This document shows, one piece after another, positions 1 to 13,631 of a stretch of 64,000 nucleotides of DNA. The stretch comes from Pseudoroseomonas cervicalis (GTDB lineage: Bacteria; Pseudomonadota; Alphaproteobacteria; Acetobacterales; Acetobacteraceae): NCBI RefSeq assembly GCF_030818485.1, contig NZ_JAUTAJ010000004.1, positions 248,001 through 312,000 of the forward strand, in the 5' to 3' direction. The notes under the pieces were generated by a model. That model searched no databases. It was not told the origin of the DNA and was given only the letters and a program-made list of their open reading frames with translations. Every line of letters begins with the position of its first letter. Positions within the stretch are counted from its first letter, which is position 1. A program made the translations under genes and the position numbers.

Positions 1-482
1 CCACGCCGCCCACCAAGGACGGCGCCGCCAGCACCGCCCCGCAGCGCCATGCCGGGCCGGAGCGCGAGGCGGCGATCGCCGCGGCGCGCGACCTGCTGGA
101 GGCCAATGGCGCGCTGCAGCAGGCCGAGGCCGCCATGCAGCAGACGCTGCACCAGATGGCCGCCGGCGTCGCCCAGCAGAGCGGCCAGCCGGTGGCGCGG
201 GTGATCGAGATCTTCGACACGGTGCTGATGCCGGAATTCCGCGCCCGCCTGCCGGAGCTGGGCGAGGCCATGGCCACCTCCTGGGCCGGCCATCTGAGCG
301 CCGCCGATCTGCGCGCGCTGGCCGAATTCTACCGCTCGCCGCTCGGCCGGCGGCTGCGCGAGGCCACCAGCGCCGTCACCGCCGAGACCATGGAGTTCGG
401 CGCGCGCTGGGGCCAGCAGGTCGGGCTGGACGCCATCACCAAGCATCGCGAGGCGCTGCGCGCCCGCGGCCTCCGCATCTGA
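1..482 (+). CDS. DUF2059-type protein, 3' part (5' end outside window)
   Basis: The reading frame is open from the left edge of the window, so the true start lies upstream and only about 159 residues are seen. The visible part has a helix with the phrase ARDLLEANGALQQAEAAMQQ, then PEFRARLPELGEAMA and LSAADLRALAEFYRSPLGRR. This is the usual layout of the DUF2059 domain: a helical domain of secreted or periplasmic proteins with a conserved 'L..l..FY.SP.G..l' motif. The function of the family is not established. It ends 60 bp before gltB on the same strand, so cotranscription is possible but not shown. An internal ATG at 135 is unlikely to be the start because the domain extends upstream of it. 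Confidence 0.75.
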   Translation, partial: TPPTKDGAASTAPQRHAGPEREAAIAAARDLLEANGALQQAEAAMQQTLHQMAAGVAQQSGQPVARVIEIFDTVLMPEFRARLPELGEAMATSWAGHLSAADLRALAEFYRSPLGRRLREATSAVTAETMEFGARWGQQVGLDAITKHREALRARGLRI

Positions 483-542
483 ACCGAACCGAAAACCTCC
501 ACCCGGGCTCCCCGGCCCGGCCGCGACCAGAGGGATCGCACC

Positions 543-5081
<4,539 letters not shown>

Positions 5082-5087
5082 CGCCGG

Positions 5088-5126
5088 GGCGGGGAGGGGC
5101 GTCCAGCCCTTCCCCGCCAGGGGTTT
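5088..5126 (+). terminator. Rho-independent-type terminator after gltB
   Basis: A 12-bp GC stem (GGCGGGGAGGGG at 5088-5099 with CCCTTCCCCGCC at 5107-5118, one G-T pair) has a 7-nt loop. It is followed by a short T run at 5123-5126. It begins 7 bp after the gltB stop. Confidence 0.7.
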
Positions 5127-5258
5127 TCGCTGTCAGGCTGACGCTTCCTGGCCGCATCATGGAAGCGGCGTGAAAAAAACTTGGGGGGCGCTTGCCTAGC
5201 CCTGAGGGTGGCTGCATGCGATAAGCGGCCCCCTCTCTTCATGGTCCCGGCAGCGCGC

Positions 5259-5927
5259 ATGAGAATTCTCTACCACCAGCCCCTCTGCCCCTTTTCGCGC
5301 AAGGTGCGCCTCGTCCTGTCCGAGAAGCGCATCCCTTTCGAACTGCGCATCGAGCGGGTCTGGGAAAGGCGGGAGGAATTCCTCGAGATGAACCCGGCCG
5401 GTACCGTGCCCGTGCTGGTCGAGGAGAACGGGCTGTCGCTGGCCGACAGCTACGCCATCTGCGAATATCTGGACGAGGCCTATCCGGACCTGCCGCTGCT
5501 GGGCCGCACCCTTGGCGAGCGCGCCGAGGTGCGCCGGCTGGTCGCCTGGTTCGACGGCAAATTCGCCCGTGAGGTGACCGAGAATTTGCTGGTCGAGAAG
5601 CAGTGGAAGCGCCTGCTGGGCCGTGGCAATCCGGATGGGGCGGCGCTGCGCGCGGGCTATGCCAATCTGAAGCCGCATCTCGACTATCTGGGCTGGCTGG
5701 CGGAGACGCGGCTGTGGCTGGCCGGCAATTCCCTGTCGCTGGCCGATCTGGCGGCGGCGGCGCATCTCTCGGCGCTGGATTATATCGGCGATCTCGACTG
5801 GTCGCTGAACGACGCCGCCAAGGACTGGTATGCGCGGGTGAAGTCCCGCCCGGCCTTCCGCCCGCTGCTGGCCGACCGGGTCAGCGGCGTGAACCCGCCG
5901 CCGCATTACGCCGACCTGGATTTCTGA
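5259..5927 (+). CDS. fzlA: GST-fold protein resembling cell-division protein FzlA
   Basis: A 222-residue glutathione S-transferase-fold protein. The N-terminal thioredoxin-like half begins MRILYHQPLCPFSRKVR and contains the cis-Pro region NPAGTVPVL and the DSYAICEYLDE segment. The all-helical C-terminal half contains SLSLADLAAAAHLSALDYIG. Its length, the phrase REVTENLL and the extreme C-terminus PPPHYADLDF resemble FzlA, the alphaproteobacterial FtsZ-binding GST homologue that regulates constriction and whose C-terminal tail is functionally important. That link comes from family knowledge and memory of FzlA, not an alignment. The ATG at 5259 is chosen because the fold starts there; the frame is open further upstream to 5181. 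A generic GST is the alternative. Confidence 0.65.
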   Translation: MRILYHQPLCPFSRKVRLVLSEKRIPFELRIERVWERREEFLEMNPAGTVPVLVEENGLSLADSYAICEYLDEAYPDLPLLGRTLGERAEVRRLVAWFDGKFAREVTENLLVEKQWKRLLGRGNPDGAALRAGYANLKPHLDYLGWLAETRLWLAGNSLSLADLAAAAHLSALDYIGDLDWSLNDAAKDWYARVKSRPAFRPLLADRVSGVNPPPHYADLDF

Positions 5928-5937
5928 GACCTTGCGA

Positions 5938-5962
5938 GGCGGGGGCGCAACAGGCCCCCGCC
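5938..5962. terminator. Hairpin between convergent genes
   Basis: A perfect 9-bp stem (GGCGGGGGC / GCCCCCGCC) with a 7-nt loop lies in the 42-bp gap between the convergent fzlA-like and deacetylase genes. It has no T run, so its role as a bidirectional terminator is inferred from position. Confidence 0.5.
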
Positions 5963-5969
5963 CTCCGGC

Positions 5970-6860
5970 TCAGGGCACCAGCCCCTCCGGCATGGCGTGC
6001 ACATGGTCGCAGATCTGCCCGGCCGTGGTCAGCCAGACCGCGTCGCGCTGCTCGGCGATATGCGCCAGCGCCGCGCGCAGCGCCCGCATCCGGTAGGGCT
6101 GACCGACGATATAGGGGTGCAGCGCGATGCCCATCACCTGCGGCTTGCCATCGCCGCGGGTCTGGCGCCGCCTTTCCTCGAAATCCGCCACGATCATGTC
6201 GGCGAAGGTCTGGGCGCTGTCCTTGCGCGCGCCGATCGAGGGGATGTCGTTGACCTCCTGCGGGTAGGGGATGGCCAGCAGCCGCCCGGCGCGCGTCTGC
6301 ATCCAGATCGGCTGGTCGTCGGCGCACCAGTTCAGCGTGTAGCGGTAGCCGGCCTCGACCAGCAGGTCCGGGGTGTGCACCGTCTCGGCGATCCAGGGGG
6401 AGAGCCAGCCGCCGGGCGGCTTGCCCTCGGCCGCGGCGATGGCGGCGGTCGCCTCCTCGATCAGCGCGCGCTCCTCCTCCTCCGGCATCAGCGATTGCCG
6501 CTCGCTGTTGGTGCGGCCATGGCCGGCGATCTCGTCGCCGCGCTTGCGGTGCGCCGCCACCAGCTCCGGCGCGTGGTCGTAGATGGCGCTGTTCAGCAGC
6601 ACGGTGGCGGGCAGCTTCAGCTCGTCCAGCAGCTCCAGCAGCCGCCAGGCGCCGACGCGGTTGCCATAGTCGCGCCAGGCATAGTTCAGCACGTCCGGCT
6701 GCGGGCCGCCCGGGGCCAGCGACATGCCCAGGCCCTCGCCAAAGGCGAAATGCTCCAGGTTGACGCCGATATAGACGGCCAGCTTGGTGCCCATGGGCCA
6801 GCCATAGGCGGGCCGGCTCGGCCAGGGATTGTAGTCGTATCGGCCATGGGTCGGCAGCAT
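5970..6860 (-). CDS. Polysaccharide deacetylase family protein (PuuE/allantoinase-like)
   Basis: A 296-residue carbohydrate-esterase-4/NodB-like (beta/alpha) barrel protein. It starts MLPTHGRYDYNPWPSRP and has the YIGVNLEHFAFGEG strand. The region EIAGHGRTNSERQ corresponds to the metal-site histidine motif of the family, and ALHPYIVGQPYR lies near the end. This sub-branch, with the early 'RYDYxPWPxRP' sequence, includes PuuE-type allantoinases and uncharacterised deacetylases acting on small amides, so activity on a polysaccharide is not certain. The ATG at 6860 has GGAGAG 7 bp upstream; an in-frame ATG at 6875 lacks such a site. It is divergent from cydD with about 160 bp between starts. No signal peptide is seen, so it is probably cytoplasmic. 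Confidence 0.85.
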   Translation of the reverse strand: MLPTHGRYDYNPWPSRPAYGWPMGTKLAVYIGVNLEHFAFGEGLGMSLAPGGPQPDVLNYAWRDYGNRVGAWRLLELLDELKLPATVLLNSAIYDHAPELVAAHRKRGDEIAGHGRTNSERQSLMPEEEERALIEEATAAIAAAEGKPPGGWLSPWIAETVHTPDLLVEAGYRYTLNWCADDQPIWMQTRAGRLLAIPYPQEVNDIPSIGARKDSAQTFADMIVADFEERRRQTRGDGKPQVMGIALHPYIVGQPYRMRALRAALAHIAEQRDAVWLTTAGQICDHVHAMPEGLVP

Positions 6861-7020
6861 CGGCGTTCTCTCCATCCTGGCGCGGCCGCCTGCTGGCGGG
6901 CCGCATGGCTCCGCCCGCCGACGGCGCGGCGGGGCATACGGGTCGTGCGGCGTTAGCAAGCGGCAGGCCAGGTTGCTGCGCGGTTCCCGCGACACAGAAA
7001 AACCGCTAAGAAGCGCACCC

Positions 7021-8700
7021 ATGTCCAAGCCACCCCCGGCCGAGGCGGCGGCGGCCCGCGCCCTGCTTGCCGCCACCGCGCGAGAGGGGCGGTCGCGCCT
7101 GGCCCGCCCCATCCTGCTCGGCCTCGCCGCGATCGCCTGTGGCCTGGCCCAGGCCTGGTTCATGGCGCGCCTGCTGGCCGCGCTGCTCGGCCATGGTCCG
7201 CCGCAATGGCTGGATCTCGGCGCCGCCGCCGCGCTGGCGCTGCTCTCCATCAGCCTCGGCATGGCGCAGGAACGGGCGCAATCGGCGGCCGGTGCCGCCG
7301 CCCGCGCCAGCCTGCGCCGCCGCGCCTTCGCGCGCCTGCTCGCCCTCGGCCCGGCCGATGAGCGGCCGGTGGGCGAGCGCAGCGCGCTGGTGGTGGACCG
7401 GGTGGAGGCGCTGGACGGCTATTTCGCCCGCTGGCTGCCGGCCGCCATCCTGGCCGGGCTCGGCCCGCTGCTGATCGCCCTGGCGGTGGCCGCCGAGGAT
7501 GCGCTGAGCGGGCTGATCCTGCTGGTGGCGGGCGCGCTGGTGCCGGTCGGCATGGCGGTGACCGGCATCGGCGCGGCGCTGGCCAGCAAGCGGCAATTCG
7601 ACGCGCTGCAGGCGCTGTCGGGGCGGTTCCTGGACCGTATGCGCGGCCTGCCGCAGATCGTGCTGTTCCGCCGGCAGGAGGCGGAGGCGGCCTCGCTCGG
7701 CGCCGCCGCCGACGATCTGCGCCGCCGCACCATGAAGGTGCTGCGGGTGGCCTTCCTCTCCGGCCTGGTGCTGGAGGTGATCTTCGCCCTGGTGCTGGGC
7801 TGCCTGGCCTGGCGGCATGGCAATCTGCTGGTGGGCGGCCACCCCGACCCGCAGGCGGCGCTGTTCTGCCTGCTGATGGTGCCAGGCTTCTTCGCCCCGC
7901 TGCGCGGCTTCTCCGCCGCCTATCATGAGCGCATGGCCGCCCAGGGCGCCGCCGCCGCGCTGGCGCCGCTGCTGGAGGCGCCGGCCGAGCCCGAGGGGCT
8001 GCTGCTGGCCGAGATCCCGCCCAGCGTCGTCGTCACCTTCGAGGGTGTGGGCCTGACCTATGACGCCGCGCGCGGCGCGGCGCTGACCGACCTCTCCTTC
8101 CGGGTGATGCCGGGGGAGGCGCTGGTGCTGGCCGGGCCGTCGGGTTCGGGCAAGTCGTCGGTGCTCAGGCTGCTGATGGGCTTCCGCCGCCCCGATACCG
8201 GGCGCATCGCGCTGAACGGGCGGGACGCGACGGCGCTGCGGCCGGAGGAGCTGCGCCGTCTCTCCGCCTATGTCGGCCAGAAGGCGCATCTGTTCCGCGG
8301 CACGATCCGCGAGAACATCGCGCTGGCCCGCCCCGAGGCGAGCGCGGCCGAGATCGAGGCCGCCGCCCGCGCCGCCCGTGTCCTGGACTTCGCCGAGGCG
8401 CTGCCGCAGGGCCTGGACACCCCGGTGGGCGAGGGCGGGTTCGGCCTGTCGGGCGGCCAGGCGCAGCGCGTGGCCATTGCGCGCGCCTTCCTGCGCAATG
8501 CGCCGCTGGTGCTGCTGGACGAGCCGACGGCGCATCTGGACCCGACCACCGAGGCCGAGCTGATCGACAGCCTGCGCCGCTTGTGTGCCGGCCGCACCGC
8601 CATCATCGCCACGCATTCGGCGGCGCTGCGCGGCCGGTTCGGCCGGGTGATCGAGCTGGAGGTGGGCCGTGCGGGTGTGGCCCGCATGGCTGGCGAATGA
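7021..8700 (+). CDS. cydD: Thiol reductant ABC exporter subunit CydD
   Basis: One half of the heterodimeric CydDC ABC exporter, which moves reduced thiols (cysteine/glutathione) to the periplasm and is needed for cytochrome bd and c assembly in enteric bacteria. The 559-residue protein has an N-terminal six-helix membrane domain (about residues 20-310) and a C-terminal nucleotide-binding domain. The latter has Walker A GPSGSGKSS, signature LSGGQAQRVAIARA and Walker B LVLLDEPTAHLD. The start ATG at 7021 gives MSKPPPAEAAAARALL; the frame is open a little upstream. It is followed after 94 bp by cydC, but no cydAB oxidase genes are in the window. Confidence 0.9.
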   Translation: MSKPPPAEAAAARALLAATAREGRSRLARPILLGLAAIACGLAQAWFMARLLAALLGHGPPQWLDLGAAAALALLSISLGMAQERAQSAAGAAARASLRRRAFARLLALGPADERPVGERSALVVDRVEALDGYFARWLPAAILAGLGPLLIALAVAAEDALSGLILLVAGALVPVGMAVTGIGAALASKRQFDALQALSGRFLDRMRGLPQIVLFRRQEAEAASLGAAADDLRRRTMKVLRVAFLSGLVLEVIFALVLGCLAWRHGNLLVGGHPDPQAALFCLLMVPGFFAPLRGFSAAYHERMAAQGAAAALAPLLEAPAEPEGLLLAEIPPSVVVTFEGVGLTYDAARGAALTDLSFRVMPGEALVLAGPSGSGKSSVLRLLMGFRRPDTGRIALNGRDATALRPEELRRLSAYVGQKAHLFRGTIRENIALARPEASAAEIEAAARAARVLDFAEALPQGLDTPVGEGGFGLSGGQAQRVAIARAFLRNAPLVLLDEPTAHLDPTTEAELIDSLRRLCAGRTAIIATHSAALRGRFGRVIELEVGRAGVARMAGE

Positions 8701-8716
8701 GGATTTTTTCTCTGAA

Positions 8717-8748
8717 GGCGGGGTCCGGGGGGACCCTGTCCCCCCGGC
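8717..8748. repeat. 32-bp intergenic GC repeat, copy 1
   Basis: A 32-bp sequence starting GGCGGGGTCCGGGGGGACCC and ending in CCCCCCGGC lies between cydD and cydC. An identical copy occurs at 57588-57619. It holds overlapping palindromes (GGTCCGGGGGGACC, and GGGGGG pairing with CCCCCC across ACCCTGT), so it can fold into a strong hairpin. After it, GGCCCGGGGCGGAGCCCGGG extends the structure. It resembles a REP-type extragenic palindrome. Confidence 0.75.
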
Positions 8749-8794
8749 AGGGCCCGGGGCGGAGCCCGGGAACTTTCTATCTGAGTGCGATGCC

Positions 8795-10450
8795 ATGCTG
8801 ACCGACCTGTCCCGTGTCCTCGGCCTCTGGCATGCCCGCCGTTCCTGGCTGGTCGCGGGGGCGGCGATGGCGGTGCTGGCCACGCTGGCGGGCGTGGCGC
8901 TGCTGGGCTTCGCCGGCCGCGGCGTGTCGGAAGGGTTGCGCACCGGCGCGCTGACCGGCGTTGCCGTGGGTTCGCTGCTGCTGCTGCGCCCCTTGATGGC
9001 GGTGCGCCCGCTGGCCCGCTATGCCGAGCGGCTGGTGACCCATTCCGCCACCTTCCGGGCGCTCGCCGACACCCGCATCTGGTTCTTCCGCCGGCTGGCG
9101 GAGCGGCTGCCCGCGGGCCTCGGCCTGCGCCGCGCCGGCGACCTGCTGGGCCGGCTGGTGAGCGATGTGGAGGCGCTGGACGGGCTCTATCTGCGCGCGC
9201 TCGTCCCCGGCGTTGCCGCGCTGGCGGTGGTGCTGGCGGTCGGGCTGCTGCTGGGTCTGGCCGGGCCGGGCCTGGCCATCATCGTCGCCCTGCCGCTGGC
9301 GCTGGCGCTCGCCTTGCCGCCGCTGCTGGCGCCGGGCGCGGCGCGGGCCGCCGCCGCGGTGGCCGAGGCGCAGGGCCGGCTGCGCGCCGCGGCCGTGGAC
9401 CCGCTGCTGGGGCATGAGGATGTGCTGGCCGCCAATGCCGAGCCGCGCGCCCTGGCGCGGGTGGAGGCGGCGGCCGGGGAACTGGCCGCGACCCAGGCGC
9501 AGCTCTCGCGCCGCTCGGCCTGGGGCGGGGCGGCGGGGGCGCTGCTGGCGCAGGCGGCGCTGCTGGGCGCGCTGGGCTATGGGCTGGCGGGCGGGCCGGG
9601 GGCGGTGGGCGCCACCATCATCGGGCTGTTCCTGGCGCTGGCCGCCGGCGAGGCGCTGGCCGCCCTGCCGCGCGCCGGCACCGCGCTGGCCGCCGCCGGC
9701 GCCAGCGCGCGGCGGCTGTTCGAGGCCGCCGACACCCCGCCGCCGGTGGCCGAGCCGGCGCAGCCCGCCGCGCCGCCGCGCGGCCATGCGCTGCGGGCCG
9801 AGGGTGTGCGCTTCGCCTGGGCGGAGGATCGCGAGCCGGTCTTCGAGGAGCTTTCCTTCGAGCTGCCGGAAGGCGGGCGGCTGGCGCTGCTCGGGCCCTC
9901 GGGCGCCGGCAAGTCGACGCTGGCGACGCTGCTGCTGAAGCTGGCCGCGCCGCAGGCCGGGCGCTTCACCCTGGGCGGCGTGGACCTGGCCAGCCTGTCC
10001 GCCGACGCGGTGCGGGCCCGCATCGCCTGCCTGACGCAGGATGCGCGGCTGTTCGACGACAGCATCGCCGCCAATCTGCGCCTGGCCGCGCCCGAGGCCG
10101 ATGACGCCGCGCTGTGGCAGGCGCTGGAACGGGCCGGCATCGCCGGGGAGATCCGCGCCCTGCCGCAGGGGCTGGAGACCCCCTGCGGCGAGGGCGGCGC
10201 GCGCTTCTCGGGCGGGCAGGGGCGGCGCCTGGCGCTGGCCCGCGCGCTGCTGGCGCCGGCCGATATCCTGATCCTGGACGAGCCAGGGGCGGGGCTGGAC
10301 CCGCTGGCCGAGCGCGCCTTCCTGGAGACGCTGGAGGCGGCGACCGAGGGCCGCAGCGTCATCCTGATCGCGCACCGGCTGCTGGGCGTCGAGCGGCCGA
10401 CCCGCATCCTGCGGCTGGTGGGCGGCCGCGCCATGCCGGCCATGGGCTGA
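8795..10450 (+). CDS. cydC: Thiol reductant ABC exporter subunit CydC
   Basis: The partner of CydD. The 551-residue protein starts [19 protein letters not shown], with a membrane domain to about residue 300 and a C-terminal ATPase domain. The ATPase has Walker [10 protein letters not shown], signature [15 protein letters not shown] and Walker [13 protein letters not shown]. It lies after cydD in the order usual for this pair, with the 32-bp palindromic repeat between them. The ATG at 8795 is preferred because the membrane domain starts there, although the frame is open back to 8669 inside cydD. The assignment to cydC rather than another exporter half rests on pairing and gene order. Confidence 0.88.
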   Translation: MLTDLSRVLGLWHARRSWLVAGAAMAVLATLAGVALLGFAGRGVSEGLRTGALTGVAVGSLLLLRPLMAVRPLARYAERLVTHSATFRALADTRIWFFRRLAERLPAGLGLRRAGDLLGRLVSDVEALDGLYLRALVPGVAALAVVLAVGLLLGLAGPGLAIIVALPLALALALPPLLAPGAARAAAAVAEAQGRLRAAAVDPLLGHEDVLAANAEPRALARVEAAAGELAATQAQLSRRSAWGGAAGALLAQAALLGALGYGLAGGPGAVGATIIGLFLALAAGEALAALPRAGTALAAAGASARRLFEAADTPPPVAEPAQPAAPPRGHALRAEGVRFAWAEDREPVFEELSFELPEGGRLALLGPSGAGKSTLATLLLKLAAPQAGRFTLGGVDLASLSADAVRARIACLTQDARLFDDSIAANLRLAAPEADDAALWQALERAGIAGEIRALPQGLETPCGEGGARFSGGQGRRLALARALLAPADILILDEPGAGLDPLAERAFLETLEAATEGRSVILIAHRLLGVERPTRILRLVGGRAMPAMG

Positions 10451-10560
10451 GCCGCCCCGCTCGCGCCGCGGGTCTGCAACGCGGCGCCGGCGGAAAAGGG
10501 TTAACGTCCCGTCAGCAAGCGCCCCGCATGCCGGACCGTCAGGCTTCGAGGGGGCAGAGC

Positions 10561-12639
10561 ATGCTGGGACGGATGTCGGTGCGGGGGATTCTGGGCAGCG
10601 TGATCGGGGCGCTCGGCGTGCTCGGCGTGGCCGGTGCGGCGCTGGACCTCAACGAGGCCTGGCAGGCGCGGCAGAAGGCGCAGCGCGTCGCCACCCTGTC
10701 GCGCATCGACAGCGCCCTGTTCGAGACGCTGAACGCCGCGCGGGTGGAGCGCGCCGCCATGCTGGCCGCGCTGGCCGCCCCGACCGCCGTGGAGCCCGCC
10801 GCGCGCGCCCGCATCGACGCGCTGCGCGGCCGTGCCAATGCCGCCTTCGACAGGGCGCAGCAGGCGATGGACGCGGCCGATCTGGACAGTGCGCTGACCG
10901 CGCCGCTGGGCGATGCGCAGCGCGCCATGACGGCGCTGCGCGACCGCATCGACACCGCCCTGGCCAGCCCGGCGCGGGAGGCGCCGCTGGCCGCCGCCGC
11001 GGGACGCGAGAGCCAGGCCTATCTGGACGCGCTGGGCCGCGCCGATGCGGCGCTGAGCGACCTGGTGCTCGGCATCAACCCGGCGATCGGGCAGCTCCTG
11101 GCGCTGAAGCAGTCGGTCTGGTCGGCGCGGCTGGCCGCCGGCGGCATTGGCGGCATGTCGGAGGTGCTGCTGGCCGCCAACCGCGCCCCCACCGCTGCCG
11201 AGCTGGCCACCGCCGCCGAGCTGCGCGGCCAGGTGGCGGCGCATTGGGGCCAGGTGCTGGCGATGGCGGGGCGGCCCGGCCTGCCGGACTCGCTGCGCCA
11301 GGCGATCGCCGCGCTGGAGGGGCGCTTCCCCGCCGGCTTCATGGCGCGCCAGCGCGCCGTGGCCGAGGATCTGGCGGCCGGCCGCCCAGCCATGCCGCTG
11401 CCGGAATTCCAGCGGCTGAGCGCCGGTGACGTCACCACGGTGGCCGAGGTCGCGATGCTGGCGCTGCGCGAGGTGATGGCGGAGGCGGATGCGCAGGCCG
11501 CCGCCGCCGGCACCAATCTGGCGCTGGCCGTGGCGCTGATGCTGGTGGCGCTGGCGCTGATGCTGGGCGGGCTGCTGCTGGTGCGCAGCCGGGTGACGCG
11601 GCCGATCGTCGCGATGACCGCCACCATGCAGATGCTGGCCGCCGGCGACCTGTCGGCGAGCATTCCGGGCCTCGGCCGCGGCGACGAGATCGGCCGCATG
11701 GCCGCCGCCACCGAGGTGTTCCGCAACGGGCTGCAAATGGCGGCCCGGCTGGCCGGGGAGCAGGCCGAGGAGCGCGCGGTGAAGGAGCGCCGCGCCACCG
11801 CCCTGGCGCGGCTGGTGCAGGGTTTCGAGGGCCGCGCCGGCGAGATGGTGGGCGTGCTGGCCGCGGCGGCGGCGCAGCTGGAATCCACCGCGCGCGGCAT
11901 GTCGAGCACCGCCGGCGCCACCGACCAGCAGGCCGGGCGCGTCGCCATGGCCGCGGGCGAATCCAGCCGCGGCGTGCAGACCGTGGCGGCGGCGGCCGAG
12001 GAGCTGTCGGCCTCGATCGGCGAGATCAGCCGGCAGGTGGCGCAGGCCAGCGGCGTGACCGCCCGCGCGGTCGAGGATGCGCGGCGCACCGATGCGGTGA
12101 TGCGCGCCTTGGCCGAGAATGCCCAGCGCATCGGCGAGGTGGTGGGGCTGATCAGCAGCATCGCCGGGCAGACCAATCTGCTGGCGCTGAACGCGACGAT
12201 CGAGGCCGCCCGCGCGGGCGAAGCGGGCAAGGGCTTCGCCGTCGTCGCCTCCGAGGTGAAGAACCTGGCCAGCCAGACCGGCAAGGCGACCGAGGAGATC
12301 GGCGCGCAGATCGCCGCCATGCAGGTGGCGACGCGGGAGGCGGTGGCGGCGCTGGAAGGCATCGCGGCGACCATCGGCGAGGTCAGCAGCACCACGGTGA
12401 GCATCGCCAGCGCGGTGGAGGAGCAGACGGCGGCCACCGCCGAGATCGCCCGCACCGTGCAGCAGACGGCGCAGGCGACGGAGGCGGTGACGGTGAACAT
12501 CGCCTCGGTCAGCGAGGGGGCGCAGCAGACCGGCGTCGCGGCGGGGGAGGTGCTGACCGCGGCCAGCGAACTCTCCGGCCAGTCGGAGCGGCTGCGCGCC
12601 GAGGTGGGCGATTTCGTCGCCCAGGTGCGGGCGGCTTAA
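10561..12639 (+). CDS. Methyl-accepting chemotaxis protein
   Basis: A 692-residue transmembrane chemoreceptor. A first membrane helix lies near residues 9-30, followed by a long helical periplasmic sensor of about 290 residues, rich in Ala/Arg/Asp. A second membrane helix lies near 320-340 ([20 protein letters not shown]). Then come a HAMP segment and a cytoplasmic signalling domain with the hairpin tip near residues 530-560 ([19 protein letters not shown]). The sensor start ([20 protein letters not shown]) resembles helical-bundle sensors such as the nitrate-sensing NIT type, but the ligand cannot be read. No CheB/CheR-binding pentapeptide is seen at the C-terminus, and no che genes are nearby, so it probably feeds into a cluster elsewhere. 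The ATG at 10561 places the first membrane helix at the N-terminus. Confidence 0.9.
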   Translation: MLGRMSVRGILGSVIGALGVLGVAGAALDLNEAWQARQKAQRVATLSRIDSALFETLNAARVERAAMLAALAAPTAVEPAARARIDALRGRANAAFDRAQQAMDAADLDSALTAPLGDAQRAMTALRDRIDTALASPAREAPLAAAAGRESQAYLDALGRADAALSDLVLGINPAIGQLLALKQSVWSARLAAGGIGGMSEVLLAANRAPTAAELATAAELRGQVAAHWGQVLAMAGRPGLPDSLRQAIAALEGRFPAGFMARQRAVAEDLAAGRPAMPLPEFQRLSAGDVTTVAEVAMLALREVMAEADAQAAAAGTNLALAVALMLVALALMLGGLLLVRSRVTRPIVAMTATMQMLAAGDLSASIPGLGRGDEIGRMAAATEVFRNGLQMAARLAGEQAEERAVKERRATALARLVQGFEGRAGEMVGVLAAAAAQLESTARGMSSTAGATDQQAGRVAMAAGESSRGVQTVAAAAEELSASIGEISRQVAQASGVTARAVEDARRTDAVMRALAENAQRIGEVVGLISSIAGQTNLLALNATIEAARAGEAGKGFAVVASEVKNLASQTGKATEEIGAQIAAMQVATREAVAALEGIAATIGEVSSTTVSIASAVEEQTAATAEIARTVQQTAQATEAVTVNIASVSEGAQQTGVAAGEVLTAASELSGQSERLRAEVGDFVAQVRAA

Positions 12640-12695
12640 GGCGCGCCACCGGAGGCGGACCCGCCGGGCGGCACCGCCGCCCGGCCCCGAAAAAG

Positions 12696-13631
12696 CTAAG
12701 CGGTGAGGCGGCCGCCCTGTTTCACGCGGCCGGGCAGGGGGTGGCCGACCACCTCTTCCGCCAGCCGGCCGGCCTCGATCAGCGCCTCCAGGTCGAGACC
12801 CGTCTCGATGCCGCTCTCGGCGCAGAGCAGCGCCAGATCCTCGGTGCAGAGATTGCCGGCGGCGCCGGCATGCTTGGCGAAGGGGCAGCCGCCCAGCCCC
12901 GCGATGGCGGCGTCGAAACGGGTGACGCCGAGGCGCATGCCCTCCCAGGCATTGACCATGGCGAGCCCGCGCGTGTCGTGCAGGTGCAGCGACAGCTCGA
13001 GATCCGGCCATTTGTCGCGCACGGCGCCGACCACGGAGGCGATGCGGCGCGGTGTCGCCCAGGCCATGGTGTCGGCCAGCGACACCACCGGGCGCTGCAG
13101 CCCGGCGCCGCCGGCCAGGGCCAGGATGGCCTCGATGCGGTCCAGCACGGCGGAAACCGGCACCTCGCCCTGAAAATTGCAGCCGAAGGCGGCCATGATG
13201 GTGGCGCGGGCGAAGGGCACGCGATGCTCGGCATAGAGCGCCATCAGCGCCGCGGCGGCGGCCAGGTCCTGCTCGCGGTCGCGATTCTGGTTGCGCTTGC
13301 CGAACACCTCGGAGGCGGAGACCGAGACGCTGCCATCGATGGTCAGGTTCGGCGCCACCAGGGCGCGCAGGAAGCCCTTGGCGTTCAGCCAGAGCGCACC
13401 GAAGGCCACGCCCTCGACCACCGGCAGGCCCTGGCAGACCAGCTCGGCATCGGCCATGCCGGGCACCCGGCGCGGATCGACGAAGGAGACGGTCTGGATG
13501 CGCCTCAACCCCGTCCGCGCCAGCGCCTGGATCAGCGCCAGCTTGCGCTCGGTCGGGATTTCTTTCTGTTCGAACTGGAAGCCCTCGCGCGGGCCTTCCT
13601 CGCGGATCTCGATGCGGAAGGGCAGGCTCAT
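12696..13631 (-). CDS. Hydroxymethylglutaryl-CoA lyase-like protein
   Basis: A 311-residue TIM-barrel enzyme of the HMGL family, which cleaves 3-hydroxy-3-methylglutaryl-CoA-like thioesters in a retro-Claisen reaction. Seen are the metal-binding HLHDTRGLAMVNA motif and the C-terminal glycine/cysteine loop GLGGCPFAKHAGAAGN, which carries the catalytic Cys of the family. The N-terminal active-site motif reads EEGPREGFQFE where true HMG-CoA lyases have RDGLQ, so the conserved Asp is a Glu. That suggests a divergent subfamily and perhaps a different acyl-CoA substrate. It overlaps the upstream CoA-transferase gene by 4 bp (ATGA), so the two are translationally coupled and probably act in sequence: activate a hydroxy acid, then cleave it. 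Confidence 0.82.
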   Translation of the reverse strand: MSLPFRIEIREEGPREGFQFEQKEIPTERKLALIQALARTGLRRIQTVSFVDPRRVPGMADAELVCQGLPVVEGVAFGALWLNAKGFLRALVAPNLTIDGSVSVSASEVFGKRNQNRDREQDLAAAAALMALYAEHRVPFARATIMAAFGCNFQGEVPVSAVLDRIEAILALAGGAGLQRPVVSLADTMAWATPRRIASVVGAVRDKWPDLELSLHLHDTRGLAMVNAWEGMRLGVTRFDAAIAGLGGCPFAKHAGAAGNLCTEDLALLCAESGIETGLDLEALIEAGRLAEEVVGHPLPGRVKQGGRLTA

